A DNA stretch of 64,000 nucleotides from Pleomorphomonas sp. (GTDB taxonomy: Bacteria; Pseudomonadota; Alphaproteobacteria; Rhizobiales; Pleomorphomonadaceae): the NCBI GenBank assembly GCA_029976075.1, contig JARKNW010000133.1, positions 1 to 64,000 on the forward strand, given 5' to 3'. The first letter of the stretch is position 1. Every line of letters begins with the position of its first letter. The translations under genes and the position numbers were made by a program. Of the stretch, positions 36,359 to 46,999 are shown piece after piece. Under the pieces are notes generated by a model. It did not search any database, was not told where the DNA came from, and was given only the letters and a program-made list of their open reading frames with translations.

Positions 36359-37117
36359 TCAGTGCCCCGGATGCAGGGCGTCGTTGAGGTACATGCAGGT
36401 GAGGATCGTGAAGACATATGCCTGGAGGAAAGCCACCAGGAATTCGAGTGCGGTCAGCGCCACCACCATGATCAATGGCAAGAGCGCGCCGAGGAAGCCG
36501 AAGGCGCCGAGGCTGGTCAATGTCACAACGAAGCCGGCAAACACCTTGAGGGTGATGTGGCCGGCCAGCATGTTGGCGAACAGACGAACGGCAAGGCTGA
36601 GCGGCCGCGACAGGAAGGAAATGATCTCGATCAGGGTCACCAGCGGCACGATTGCCGCGGGCACGCCCGAAGGCACGAACAGCTTCAGGAAGTGGGTGCC
36701 GTTCTTGTAGAAGCCGTAGATCGTCACAGTGAAGATGACGAGCAGCGCCAGCGCGGCGGTCACGATGATGTGCGAGGTGACCGTGAAGAAATAAGGCACC
36801 ATGCCGAAGATGTTGGCCGTCAGCACGAACATGAACAGCGAGAAGACCAGCGGCATGAAGCGCATGCCGCCCTCGCCGGCCGCCGTTCTCAGCGTATTGG
36901 CGACGAACTCATAGGAAAGCTCTGCCACCGTCTGGGCCCGACCCGGCACCACGGCGCGCGACGAAGTGCCCCATAGAAGCACCAGGGCGATGGCCGCCAG
37001 CGTCAATACCATGAATAGCGAGGAGTTGGTGAACGAGACGTCGTAGCCATCGATGTTGATGTCCACCAGTTTGTGGATGCCAAACTGATGGATGGGATCG
37101 GTTCTTACGTCAGCCAC
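36359..37117 (-). CDS. atpB: F0F1 ATP synthase subunit A
   Basis: 252 residues with five to six membrane helices. The conserved proton-channel helix [18 protein letters not shown] (about 175-192) carries the essential arginine, and the last helix contains [16 protein letters not shown]. The N-terminus has the typical DPIHQF motif. Translation is taken from GTG 37117, with GGAG ten bases upstream; the frame stays open a further 17 codons. It forms the stationary half-channels beside the c-ring. Confidence 0.96.
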   Translation of the reverse strand: MADVRTDPIHQFGIHKLVDINIDGYDVSFTNSSLFMVLTLAAIALVLLWGTSSRAVVPGRAQTVAELSYEFVANTLRTAAGEGGMRFMPLVFSLFMFVLTANIFGMVPYFFTVTSHIIVTAALALLVIFTVTIYGFYKNGTHFLKLFVPSGVPAAIVPLVTLIEIISFLSRPLSLAVRLFANMLAGHITLKVFAGFVVTLTSLGAFGFLGALLPLIMVVALTALEFLVAFLQAYVFTILTCMYLNDALHPGH

Positions 37118-37186
37118 CTTAAGGAGCTCCCTCGCTCGATCTCGCCCGCAAGACGGCACAGGGGCCACTTGCCCCGCCGCTCAAAC

Positions 37187-37561
37187 TCAGTCTTCGCCGT
37201 TCCTATTCCGTCCGGGCGCCTTGCCCGATCCGGCAGCAAACGGATCTTTTGCCACGCCCGCCGCTCGCATGACGTTCAGCGTTCCGGCGGCGAACCCCAA
37301 CAACAGGAACACGATCATGCCCCACGGGCTGGTCCCGAAGAGCCGATCGATCGTGTAACCGATCACGAAGCCGACAATCACCCCGGCCACGAACTCCGAT
37401 CCGACCTTCAAGGCCTGACCGATACCCGTCAACCCGGACGATTGCGACCCGCTGCCAGAAGCCTCGGACGGAGAGCGCCTCGCTTCTGCCAGCTTCTCAC
37501 CCAGCGCCCTGAGGCGGGGATCGCTTCCAGCGTCGTCCGGCCGTTCGTCATCCTGACCCAT
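37187..37561 (-). CDS. atpI: ATP synthase accessory protein I (AtpI)
   Basis: 124 residues: a hydrophilic N-terminus, two membrane helices (about 55-75 and 80-100; VAGVIVGFVIGYTIDRL and WGMIVFLLLGFAAGTLN) and a basic tail. It is the usual first gene of alphaproteobacterial F0 operons and assists c-ring assembly or ion supply. The ATG at 37561 follows GAGG with good spacing. A promoter with near-consensus elements lies 69-97 bp upstream. Confidence 0.9.
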   Translation of the reverse strand: MGQDDERPDDAGSDPRLRALGEKLAEARRSPSEASGSGSQSSGLTGIGQALKVGSEFVAGVIVGFVIGYTIDRLFGTSPWGMIVFLLLGFAAGTLNVMRAAGVAKDPFAAGSGKAPGRNRNGED

Positions 37562-37629
37562 CGGCGGCATCCTCGAGAACGCAGTCGCCAAGGCCCTGCA
37601 AGATCGGGGTAATCCCTAATTTGGCGGGC

Positions 37630-37658
37630 ACCATAGTGTTCACACGGATGCCTGTCAA
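37630..37658 (-). promoter_or_regulatory. Promoter of the F0 ATP synthase operon
   Basis: On the minus strand: perfect -35 TTGACA (37653-37658), 17-bp spacer, -10 TATGGT (37630-37635), 69 bp before the atpI start. A strong match for a housekeeping promoter. Confidence 0.75.
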
Positions 37659-37808
37659 GATTGGCACGGGCCTTAACATTCCATTGATTTATATGCCATT
37701 TCGCCTGCGGAGACCACACCCCTCCATTGACTACGACCTTAGTCGAGGTAGGCATAATCGATTAAGCTGCAAGTGCCTCGCAACACGCCGTTGAAAGCGA
37801 CCGAAAGG

Positions 37809-40800
37809 TCAACTCGCCTCGCGGAAGGATTCGGCCGTCTGCAGGTCCACCGAGACCAGTTGCGATACGCCCCGCTCGGCCATGGTGACGCCAAACAGCC
37901 GGTTCATCCGCGCCATGGTGATGGGATTGTGAGTGATGACCACGAAGCGGGTTTCCGTCGATCGGGCCATTTCCTCCAAAAGGTCGCAGTAGCGTTCGAC
38001 ATTGGCATCATCGAGCGGCGCGTCCACCTCGTCCAGCACGCAGATCGGCGCGGGGTTGGTGAGGAAGACGGCGAAGATCAGTGCCATCGCGGTCAGCGCC
38101 TGCTCGCCGCCCGAGAGCAAGGTCATGGTCTGCGGCTTCTTGCCCGGCGGACGAGCGAGGATCTCGAGGCCGGCCTCCAGCGGATCCTCCGCGTCAACGA
38201 GCTGGAGCTCGGCGGTACCGCCGCCAAACAGGTGGACGAACAGCCTTTGGAAGTGAGCGTTGACGACGCCAAAAGCGTTGAGCAGTCGCTCGCGCGCCTC
38301 ACGGTTCAGGTTCTGGATTCCCTGGCGCAGGCGGCGGATCGCCTCGATCAGGTCCTCGCGTTCATTGACCAGCGTATCGAGCCGTTCCTCGAGCTCGGCC
38401 TGCTCGGCCTCGGCTTGCAGATTGACACCGCCAAGTTTGTCACGCTCGACCTTCAACCGCTCGAGCCGGGTTTCGATGCCGGCGATATCCGGCAACGGCG
38501 CTTCCTCGTCGATCTCGGCTAGCTGTCGCAGGGCAAACAGCGGCGCGTCAAAGCGGTCGCGGATCTCGCCCGCATATTCCTCGAGCCGTTGCTTGGCAGC
38601 AGCGAGGCGCTCTTCGGCCCGCACCCGTCCCTCGCGTATCGTCGAGAGCTTGGCAAGGGCCTCGGCGGCAGCGCGATCGGCCTCGCTGGCCTGCAGCTCG
38701 CCTTCGCGCAACCGGTCGGAAGCCTCAGTGCTCGCTGCCTCGGCCGATGCGATCGCCCTCATCAGGTCGCGACGGGCCTCCACGATCTCGTCGGGGCGGT
38801 CGATCAGCTCGGCCCGCTCGTCCTCGACCTGAGCGAGACGATCATCGAGTTCATCGAGATGGGCGGCGGCATGACGGACGCGATCTCCCCAGCCGGCCCG
38901 TTCCCGGTCGATCGTCTCCATCCGGCGCTGGCGCAGTTCGCCCTCTCGACGGATCATGTCCACGGCGGCGCGCGCTTCGGAGAAGCGGGCTCGCGTGTCC
39001 GCTGCCTCGCTCCTCAGTTCCTGGACGCGAGCGGTAAGTTCGGCGGCATCGGCAAGATCGGCATAACGGTCCTCGGCCTCGGCCTTGCGTGCTGCGAGTT
39101 CCTCGGCGTCGGCGGCGAGACGTTCACGCTGACCGGCAGCCGCAGCACGGCGGGCAACGGTTTCAGCCAACGCCCGCTCGGCCAAAAGCAACTGATCGCG
39201 AGCGACCGAGGCAGCGCGTTCAGCCGCCTTGACGGCTTCGCGAGCCAGGCGCTCCTCGGTCTCCGCCTCGCGAAGGCGTGCTTCGGCGCTGTCGAGTACC
39301 TGGCGACGGGTGGCACAAAGTTCTCCGGCCGTCTCTCGCTGAGCATCGATCTCGGCAAGACGGTTGCGAGCGGCGAGCCGGCGGGCGGCGGCAGTCGGCG
39401 CGTCGGCGGCGGCAACATAGCCATCCCAGCGCCAGAGGGCTCCCTCCAGCGTCACCAGCGTCTGCCCCGCGGCAAGCAGCGGCTGCAACCGGGCAGCATC
39501 CACGGCCTCGATCACACCGATCTGGCGCAGACGCCGGCCAATGATGTCGGGACCATCGACGAACTTGGCAAGCGGCGGCACGCCGTCCGGCAAGGGTGCA
39601 TCGACGGTCCCGGCACCGGGCATGGTCCAGTACGCAGGTGCGCGATCGTCGATCGGCGCCTCTATGTCCTCACCGAGGGCGGCGGCCAACGCCGTTTCAA
39701 AGCCTTTCTGTGGGGCCAGGCGATCGACGAGCGGGGGAAACAGTTGGCCATGCTCTATGTCAAGCATCTTCGCCAGAGTTCGCGCCTCGGTGTCGAGCTT
39801 CTGAAGTTCGCGTTCCGCATCGGCAAGCGGCCCTGTGGCAGCGAGACGCTCCTCCTCGGCGGCGCCACGGCTGGCCTCGGCCTCTGCGACCGAGGCCTCC
39901 GCTTCGAACACCATGGCAGCAGCCAGCTCGATCTCTTCACGCGCGGCGGCAATGGCATCATCGGCACCAAGGCGCTCGTCGAGCTCGGCCAGTTCCGCAT
40001 CGATGCCCCCGAGATCACTCAGGAGACGATCGAGACGAAGGCCTGCGTCGCGGATCTCGCGCTCGAGCGCTCCCTTCAGCGCAGCCGCTTCGGCTTCGGC
40101 AGAAGTGGCTGCGGTCAGTTCGGCATCGACCTCGGCAAGCCGCGATGCGACTTCCGATGCAAGCACCTCCGCCTCGGCCCGCCTCTCTTCCTCGCCGAGC
40201 TCTTCGGCCGCCAGGTTCTCAGCCTCTTCGGCAAGAGCTGCCAGACGTTCGTCGTTCTCCGCCACGAGCGCCGCCTCGCGAGCCCGGTCGCGAGCAATTT
40301 CCTCGGCGCGGCGGGAAAGCTCGGCCAGACGCTCGCGGGCGCGCCGCTCCTCGGCCTCGGACTCGGCGAGCGCAATCCTGAGGCGCTGCAAAGCAGCGGA
40401 AGTTTCGACGGCTCGATCACGCAAGCCGGGCAGATCATGAGCGATGATGGCCTGAAGACGAACAGCTTCGGTCTGGGCTGCCTGGGCATCGGCGACGGCA
40501 CCAAAGCTGTCCGTCATCTGTGCTTCGGCTTCCTCGACCTGGGTCATCAGGTCGCCGACACGCAGGAAGGCAACCGTGGCCTCGGACTTGCGGATGTCCG
40601 CCGACAGATTGCGATAGCGGGCCGCTTGGCGTGCTTGCTTACGCAAACCCTCGAGCCGCGCCTCGATCTCGCGCAGCACGTCTTCCATGCGCGTCAGATT
40701 GGTCTCGGCGCCCTTGAGGCGCAACTCCGCATCGTGGCGCCGGGAATGCAGCCCCGAGATGCCGGCCGCCTCTTCCAGAATGGTCCTGCGTTGCGTCGGC

Positions 40801-41267
40801 TTGGCAGCGATCAGTTCGCCGATCTGTCCCTGCCGCACCATGGCCGGCGAGCGAGCGCCGGTCGAGGCGTCGGCGAACAGAAGCTGCACATCACGGGCCC
40901 GCACGTCCTTGCCGTTGATGCGATAGGAAGAGCCGGCCTGCCGCTCGATGCGACGCGTGACCTCAAGCAGTTCGGCCTCGTTGAAGGCGGGCGGCGCGGT
41001 GCGCAAATCGTTCCGGAGCACCAGCGTCACTTCGGCCGCATTGCGGGCAGGCCGTTTGCCGGATCCGGAAAAGATCACGTCGTCCATGCCGGAAGCGCGC
41101 ATCGCCTTGTAAGAGCTTTCGCCCATTACCCAGCGCATCGCTTCGACCAGATTGGACTTGCCGCAACCGTTGGGACCGACCACGCCCGTCAGGCCGGGTT
41201 CGATGACGAACTCGGAGAAGTCCACGAAGGACTTGAAGCCCTGTATCTTCAGCCGTTCGAACTGCAT
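37809..41267 (-). CDS. smc: Chromosome segregation ATPase SMC
   Basis: 1152 residues. The N-terminal head holds Walker A GPNGCGKSNL (about 32-41). Long Ala/Glu/Arg-rich coiled coils flank a hinge domain at about 500-650. The C-terminal head holds the ABC signature LLSGGEQALTA (about 1050) and Walker B CVLDEVDAPLDD. It forms the SMC-ScpA-ScpB condensin that organises and segregates the chromosome. It is upstream-flanked on the same strand by DsbA-like and DciA-like genes, an arrangement I recall from other alphaproteobacteria. Confidence 0.96.
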   Translation of the reverse strand: MQFERLKIQGFKSFVDFSEFVIEPGLTGVVGPNGCGKSNLVEAMRWVMGESSYKAMRASGMDDVIFSGSGKRPARNAAEVTLVLRNDLRTAPPAFNEAELLEVTRRIERQAGSSYRINGKDVRARDVQLLFADASTGARSPAMVRQGQIGELIAAKPTQRRTILEEAAGISGLHSRRHDAELRLKGAETNLTRMEDVLREIEARLEGLRKQARQAARYRNLSADIRKSEATVAFLRVGDLMTQVEEAEAQMTDSFGAVADAQAAQTEAVRLQAIIAHDLPGLRDRAVETSAALQRLRIALAESEAEERRARERLAELSRRAEEIARDRAREAALVAENDERLAALAEEAENLAAEELGEEERRAEAEVLASEVASRLAEVDAELTAATSAEAEAAALKGALEREIRDAGLRLDRLLSDLGGIDAELAELDERLGADDAIAAAREEIELAAAMVFEAEASVAEAEASRGAAEEERLAATGPLADAERELQKLDTEARTLAKMLDIEHGQLFPPLVDRLAPQKGFETALAAALGEDIEAPIDDRAPAYWTMPGAGTVDAPLPDGVPPLAKFVDGPDIIGRRLRQIGVIEAVDAARLQPLLAAGQTLVTLEGALWRWDGYVAAADAPTAAARRLAARNRLAEIDAQRETAGELCATRRQVLDSAEARLREAETEERLAREAVKAAERAASVARDQLLLAERALAETVARRAAAAGQRERLAADAEELAARKAEAEDRYADLADAAELTARVQELRSEAADTRARFSEARAAVDMIRREGELRQRRMETIDRERAGWGDRVRHAAAHLDELDDRLAQVEDERAELIDRPDEIVEARRDLMRAIASAEAASTEASDRLREGELQASEADRAAAEALAKLSTIREGRVRAEERLAAAKQRLEEYAGEIRDRFDAPLFALRQLAEIDEEAPLPDIAGIETRLERLKVERDKLGGVNLQAEAEQAELEERLDTLVNEREDLIEAIRRLRQGIQNLNREARERLLNAFGVVNAHFQRLFVHLFGGGTAELQLVDAEDPLEAGLEILARPPGKKPQTMTLLSGGEQALTAMALIFAVFLTNPAPICVLDEVDAPLDDANVERYCDLLEEMARSTETRFVVITHNPITMARMNRLFGVTMAERGVSQLVSVDLQTAESFREAS

Positions 41268-41415
41268 TGGCGATCCGCTTAGGCCCCACTCTATTCGTAG
41301 AGTGTGACCGTACCATGGACCACCATATCATGAAGGCCGCGACGCCACCCCGGCAAGGGGCGAGGCATCGCGGCCCTGTTGATATCCGAAGGTTATCACC
41401 AGCTGAGAATCAGCC

Positions 41416-42066
41416 TCAGAGCAGCGGATCGATCTTGGCCGACATCTCGTCAACCGACATGAAGCCGACTTCCCGCTTGCCGTTGATGAAGAAAGTCGGC
41501 GTGCCGGTGATGCCGAAGGCATCGGCACCGCGCTTGCGGGTCTCGTTGATATTGTCGAGCAGCTTCTGGTCGGTCAGCGTCGCTTCGAAGGTCGAGGGCG
41601 AGTATCCGAACTGCTTGGAGACGTTGCGCAAACCGGAGAGCGGATCATCGACAAAGGCCCACTGGTTCTGAGTCTTGAAGAGATAAGCCACGACGTCGAA
41701 GTATTTTCCGCCCGGCGCATTACGCGCCAGCATGAAGCCAGCTGCCGCCAGCGGATCAAGCGGAAACTCGCGAAGTACGAAATACATCTTGCCGGTGTCG
41801 ATGTACTTGGTCTTGATCTCTTCAAAGGTCTTGTTGTGGAAATCCGCGCAATGGCTGCAGGTCATCGACATATACTCGACCACCTTGACCTTGGCATCGG
41901 GATTGCCAAGAGCCATTTCGGGCAGCACGCCCGGTTTCATCAGCTCGGCCTGATCGACGGTCGGCGATGGCTCCTGAGCGAAGGCCAATCCGGAGAGTGA
42001 CGTCATGGCGGCGAACCCGGCCGCAGCAATTGCAGTAGTCATGAGGAAGCGGCGGCGAGTCAACAT
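41416..42066 (-). CDS. DsbA-family thiol:disulfide protein, exported
   Basis: 216 residues with an N-terminal export signal (TRRRFLMTTAIAAAGFAAM, twin-arginine-like). The thioredoxin-fold domain has the redox motif TCSHC at about residue 70 and the cis-proline loop ITGTPTFFING. It is close to the DsbA/BdbD-like thioredoxin_4 group, acting on disulfide bonds of periplasmic proteins. AAAGGGA precedes the ATG at 42066. It sits between the DciA-like gene and smc on the same strand. Confidence 0.9.
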   Translation of the reverse strand: MLTRRRFLMTTAIAAAGFAAMTSLSGLAFAQEPSPTVDQAELMKPGVLPEMALGNPDAKVKVVEYMSMTCSHCADFHNKTFEEIKTKYIDTGKMYFVLREFPLDPLAAAGFMLARNAPGGKYFDVVAYLFKTQNQWAFVDDPLSGLRNVSKQFGYSPSTFEATLTDQKLLDNINETRKRGADAFGITGTPTFFINGKREVGFMSVDEMSAKIDPLL

Positions 42067-42226
42067 GTCGTTCCCTTTCGGATAACCGGCCCTACCGGGC
42101 AAGTCATTGGCGGCAAATTATGGCAATGACGCGTCAATGGGAAGGGGATGTGCGTCACGGGGCAAAGCAGAACGCCTGTGCAGATGGCCTCAATCGGCAA
42201 TCAACCGGGCCTACCCTTACTTCCTT

Positions 42227-42754
42227 TCAATGTCGGCCACGAGCGTCACCACTGACGGCACGTCCGAGCCGTTCCACTGCCGCCTTGAGGCCATCATCGG
42301 AGATACCTGAGGCGAGTGTCTGCACCCTCGCCTCAGCCTCCGGCGAGAGTTTGGCGGGCCGTGGTCGCGGACGCGGACCTATCTTGACCGGGGGCAGTTG
42401 AAGCGGCTTCAGGCGACCGACGAGCCGATAGCCGAAGAATGTGTTGATGCGCTCGATCAACTGCGGGGCCTCGAGCGTCAGGCGCATGGCCGCCGCCCCG
42501 GAACACCTTACAGTGAGAACCGCAGGCTCGTGTTCCTCCTCGTCGATCAAGCCCTTCGGTCGGCGCGGCCAGGAAAGCTGGTCGGGGGCTGTCGTTTCGG
42601 CATAGGCGGGACCTACGATATCGGGCCAATGGGCGACGAGATCGAGCGTGGCGAAGCCGCGCTTGCGGCACGCCGCAGAAAGCGGTGCAGCGATGATATC
42701 GGCCAGCGGACGCACCCCTTTGTAGACGAAAGCCGGTTTTCTCACGCGCACCAT
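42227..42754 (-). CDS. DUF721 / DciA-family protein
   Basis: 175 residues. The DUF721 region covers about 15-125, with WPDIVGPAYAETTAP and AVLTVRCSGAAAMRLTLEAPQLIERINTFFGY. DciA proteins load or assist the replicative helicase DnaB in bacteria that lack DnaC, which fits alphaproteobacteria. A proline/arginine-rich linker (PPVKIGPRPRPRPAK) precedes a short C-terminal helix region. It is divergent from mutY with 58 bp between start codons, so the promoters overlap. Confidence 0.82.
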   Translation of the reverse strand: MVRVRKPAFVYKGVRPLADIIAAPLSAACRKRGFATLDLVAHWPDIVGPAYAETTAPDQLSWPRRPKGLIDEEEHEPAVLTVRCSGAAAMRLTLEAPQLIERINTFFGYRLVGRLKPLQLPPVKIGPRPRPRPAKLSPEAEARVQTLASGISDDGLKAAVERLGRAVSGDARGRH

Positions 42755-42812
42755 CTGCTATGGAACCTCCAACGTCCCATCAGGACTTACCCTCAAACCG
42801 AGGTTATCCCAC

Positions 42813-43919
42813 ATGCCGGCGCCGTCCGCCACCGCCCTTCTCGATTGGTACGACATCCATGCCAGACGGTTGCCCTGGCGGGTGCCGCCTGAGGACCGAA
42901 AGCTCGGCATTCTGCCCGATCCCTATCGCATCTGGCTTTCCGAAGTGATGCTGCAGCAAACGACCGTGGCCGCGGTCAAAAGCTATTTCCTCGATTTTCT
43001 GGCACGTTGGCCAACCTTGCAGGCCCTCGCCGCCGCACCACGCGACGACGTGATGGCGGCATGGGCAGGCCTTGGCTATTACTCGCGGGCCCGCAACCTC
43101 AAGGCCTGCGCCGAGGCGGTGGCGCGCGATCATGACGGGCGCTTCCCCGACACCGTGGAAGGGCTGTCCGCCCTGCCCGGCATCGGGCCATATACGGCGG
43201 CGGCGATTGCCGCCATAGCATTCGATGTGCCGGCTCCCGTCGTCGATGGCAACGTGGAGAGGGTGGTCGCACGCCTATTTGAGCTTGAGACACCCCTGCC
43301 GGACGTCAAGCCGGAAATCCGCCGTCTGACGGCAACACTGACGCCCGAGGAGCGCCCCGGTGACTTTGCTCAGGCCATGATGGATCTGGGCGCCACCATA
43401 TGCACACCCAAACGGCCGGCATGCGCCCTCTGCCCCTGGTCGGCACCCTGCCTTGCCCGCCGTCGCGGAGATGCCGAGACGTTACCGCGGAGGAAAGCCA
43501 AGGCCGAACGGCCGACGCGCTACGGAACCGCCTTCATCGCTCGCCGATTTGACGGCGCACTCCTGGTTCGCAGAAGGCCCGACAAAGGACTGCTTGGCGG
43601 CATGCTTGAGGTGCCCGGCACCGAATGGCGGGAGAGCGCTCTTCCCGAGGCTCAGCCACCGTTTCCGGCCATATGGAAGGACGCCGGGGAGGTGGAACAT
43701 ACCTTCACCCATTTCCATCTCGTATTGACGGTGAAGACGGTTGATGCCGGAGACAGGCCACCGCCAAGCGATTGTTTCTGGCTCGATGCCGCCGCCGTTG
43801 CCGGCGAGGCGCTTCCCTCGGTCATGCGCAAGGTGGTTGAGGCGGCAACCGGACGGCCCGCAAGGCGGTCAAGCCGCCGCGGGGGCAAAGTGACAGCCTC
43901 GGTAAAAGAGGAAGGTTGA
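42813..43919 (+). CDS. mutY: A/G-specific adenine DNA glycosylase
   Basis: 368 residues. The catalytic Glu lies in SEVMLQQTTV, the helix-hairpin-helix is LPGIGPYTAAAIAAIAF, and the catalytic Asp is in VVDGNVERV. The 4Fe-4S cluster cysteines follow the C-x6-C-x2-C-x5-C pattern at about 196-212. The C-terminal NUDIX-like domain recognises 8-oxoguanine. It excises adenine mispaired with 8-oxoG. Its last 15 residues form a basic tail. A structured, terminator-ended 280-bp tract follows. Confidence 0.96.
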   Translation: MPAPSATALLDWYDIHARRLPWRVPPEDRKLGILPDPYRIWLSEVMLQQTTVAAVKSYFLDFLARWPTLQALAAAPRDDVMAAWAGLGYYSRARNLKACAEAVARDHDGRFPDTVEGLSALPGIGPYTAAAIAAIAFDVPAPVVDGNVERVVARLFELETPLPDVKPEIRRLTATLTPEERPGDFAQAMMDLGATICTPKRPACALCPWSAPCLARRRGDAETLPRRKAKAERPTRYGTAFIARRFDGALLVRRRPDKGLLGGMLEVPGTEWRESALPEAQPPFPAIWKDAGEVEHTFTHFHLVLTVKTVDAGDRPPPSDCFWLDAAAVAGEALPSVMRKVVEAATGRPARRSSRRGGKVTASVKEEG

Positions 43920-44101
43920 TCGCGTGAAAAGCGGGAATCCACGACTATCGTCGCATGAAAGGTTACTTGGTCGTTAACGGCGTTGGTGAGATAATTTTTC
44001 CGTTGGGGCAGAGCCCGAAAGTCATTTGATCGGCCTCCACCGGGTTGGGCTAACTCGGCGTGTTCAAGGCCTGACGATAAAGATTTTGAGGGTGAGGCAG
44101 C

Positions 44102-44131
44102 CTGGAGCTGTCCAGCACGGGTCAAAAGACC
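44102..44131 (+). other. Small stem-loops upstream of the mutY/ccrM terminator
   Basis: Two short hairpins: CTGGA (44102-44106) with TCCAG (44111-44115), and GGTC (44120-44123) with GACC (44128-44131, AAAA loop). With the terminator at 44151 they make a run of three stems that could be a 3' UTR or small RNA tail. Confidence 0.35.
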
Positions 44132-44150
44132 GGGCACCAAATAAAGAAAT

Positions 44151-44175
44151 GGCTCTCCGATCCCATCGGAGAGCC
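44151..44175. terminator. Intrinsic terminator between mutY and ccrM
   Basis: 11-bp perfect stem (44151-44161 with 44165-44175) and CCC loop, followed by TTCTTCATTT on the plus strand and ATTTCTTTATTT on the minus strand; it can stop both convergent genes. Confidence 0.82.
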
Positions 44176-44202
44176 TTCTTCATTTAAGGGCAAAGATTCT
44201 GA

Positions 44203-45490
<1,288 letters not shown>

Positions 45491-45528
45491 CCATATCTCG
45501 GACGCAGGGTGAACCCCTCCTCACGAGA

Positions 45529-46035
45529 TCACTCCCGCCAAAGAAAATCACGCTTGCCGACCGGCATGCCGAGATGGCGAAGGATGTCGTAGGCCGTGGT
45601 CAGGTGGAAATAGAAGTTCGGAATGGCGAAGCCCTGAAGATAATCGACGGCCTTGAGTTCCATCGTCTCCTGGCGAAGCTTCAACGTCACGATCGTTTCC
45701 TCGCGGCCATTGACAGCCGTGGCAGGCACCGATGCAACGAAAGCGAGCGTCTTTTCGATGCGCGCATAAAGCTCGGCGAAGGTCTGCTCGGTATCGGGAA
45801 AGGAAGGAACATCCAGCCCCGCGAGACGCGCCATGGCGCCCTTGGCATGGTCCGTCGCGATCTGCACCTGCCGCTTCAGGTCGAACATGTCCGGAGCAAG
45901 GCGAGCGCCCAGTATGGCGTCTTCCGAGAGGTTGCGTGCCGGCCCCTCGGCTTCGCCGATTTTCAGAACATGGACAAGCGACTTGAGACGGGCCGTGAAT
46001 ACTGGCGCGGCAATGTCGTGAAGCTCGATGGTCAT
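45529..46035 (-). CDS. DUF1993-domain protein
   Basis: 168 residues. The DUF1993 fold is recognised from the N-terminal hydrophobic/aromatic segment (ELHDIAAPVFTARLKSLVHVL), the ARLAPDMFDLKRQVQIATDHAKG helix, and the FPDTEQTFAELYARIEKTLAF helix. The C-terminus has NFYFHLTTAYDILRHLGMPVGKRDF. This helical-bundle family relates to DinB/YfiT-like metal-binding proteins, but its biochemical role is unknown. GGAAGGA precedes the ATG at 46035. Confidence 0.8.
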   Translation of the reverse strand: MTIELHDIAAPVFTARLKSLVHVLKIGEAEGPARNLSEDAILGARLAPDMFDLKRQVQIATDHAKGAMARLAGLDVPSFPDTEQTFAELYARIEKTLAFVASVPATAVNGREETIVTLKLRQETMELKAVDYLQGFAIPNFYFHLTTAYDILRHLGMPVGKRDFLWRE

Positions 46036-46139
46036 GGGAAATCCTTCCGGCTGGCGGGGCGCTTCCAAACGGCACCCCTGCTCTGCACGCGTCTCATTAG
46101 CCGCAGACAGCCGCGCGAACCAGTCAACTCTCGGAGATG

Positions 46140-46841
46140 TCAGCCCTTGCGTCCGGTCAAACCGGCGATCATGCCAACCGGCAACCTGATAGCGAGCAAC
46201 AGTCCCGCCAGCGCCCCCACCGCGCCACCACCGGTGAGCGTTCCATCCTGACCGTCGGCGATCACCCGCACCACCGGTGTCCTCAGGCGAACGAGATGAC
46301 GGCGCCCGATGCGGCGCATGAGATCGATGCCGGCCATGCCATCGCGCCGGTTGAAACCGCCGAGCTCCCGCAAAAAATTGCGGGAAATGATCAGCCCTTG
46401 GTCCGGATGCGTGACGCCCGCCAACCGGCCGAACAGTCGCAGCATATAGTGCTTGAAGCTGCCAGCGACGGTGTCATCGTCGGACGCAAGCCGGAAGACG
46501 GCTGCAAACCGGCTATCACCATGTCTGAGACGCCGTTCGGCTGCCGCTTGAAAATCGCTCTCCCAGCCCGGATCGAGCAGGACACCCGGCCGCAAGAACA
46601 TCAGGAACTCGCCTCGCTGGGCCGCGGCAGCGCCTATGGCACAGCGCGCCCAAACGCCACCGGCGCCGGACATCAGATCGCAGCCAGTTCCCTCGGCAAC
46701 AAGACGCGTCTGGTCTTCCGAGCCGCCGTCCACCACCACGACTTCACGCACCGTACCGTCGGCGGCACCGGTAACCAGCGTTGCCAGCGTACGGACGAGG
46801 GCTTCCTCGCTGTTTCGAGTGGGGATGACAACCGAAATCAT
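46140..46841 (-). CDS. Family 2-like glycosyltransferase
   Basis: 233 residues. The GT-A fold opens with ISVVIPTRNSEEALVRTLATL and the nucleotide-sugar-binding VVVDGGSEDQT. A RNFLRELGGFNR segment corresponds to the acceptor-side loop, and DGMAGIDLMRRIGRRH resembles the catalytic ED-type region. A C-terminal hydrophobic tail (about 205-228) may anchor it to the membrane. The sugar donor and acceptor are unknown. It is divergent from the radical SAM gene. Confidence 0.8.
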   Translation of the reverse strand: MISVVIPTRNSEEALVRTLATLVTGAADGTVREVVVVDGGSEDQTRLVAEGTGCDLMSGAGGVWARCAIGAAAAQRGEFLMFLRPGVLLDPGWESDFQAAAERRLRHGDSRFAAVFRLASDDDTVAGSFKHYMLRLFGRLAGVTHPDQGLIISRNFLRELGGFNRRDGMAGIDLMRRIGRRHLVRLRTPVVRVIADGQDGTLTGGGAVGALAGLLLAIRLPVGMIAGLTGRKG

Positions 46842-46961
46842 ACTTTCGTTCTAGCGGGTTTTCCTTGGAAGTGCGAGCCCGTCCGAACGCGGACCTTCGG
46901 ATGTTCAACGACGGAGGGACCTCGCCGCAGACACAGCTCCCGAGTGGACAAACGGAAGAAT

Positions 46962-46976
46962 GTTCTTGACCTGTTC
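46962..46976. promoter_or_regulatory. LexA (SOS) operator of the radical SAM gene
   Basis: GTTC-TTGACCT-GTTC, exact GTTC-N7-GTTC. It contains the -35 hexamer TTGACC, so LexA binding would directly block promoter recognition. Confidence 0.82.
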
Positions 46977-46993
46977 TCGTTCAAGCATAAGAT
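46967..46993 (+). promoter_or_regulatory. Probable promoter of the radical SAM gene
   Basis: -35 TTGACC (46967-46972), -10 TAAGAT (46988-46993), spacing 15 bp by strict count or 17 with AAGATC-type registration. Predicted start point falls at or next to the ATG (47000), implying little or no leader. Confidence 0.5.
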
Positions 46994-46999
46994 CAAATC

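Noticed and set aside
38589..41282. 897-codon plus-strand open frame opposite smc
   Set aside because: Mirror of smc codon bias; no recognisable domain and no ribosome-binding site.
43920..44202. tRNA, tmRNA or 6S RNA between mutY and ccrM
   Set aside because: No cloverleaf, no CCA end with matching acceptor, and no 6S-like long internal bulge could be built by eye.
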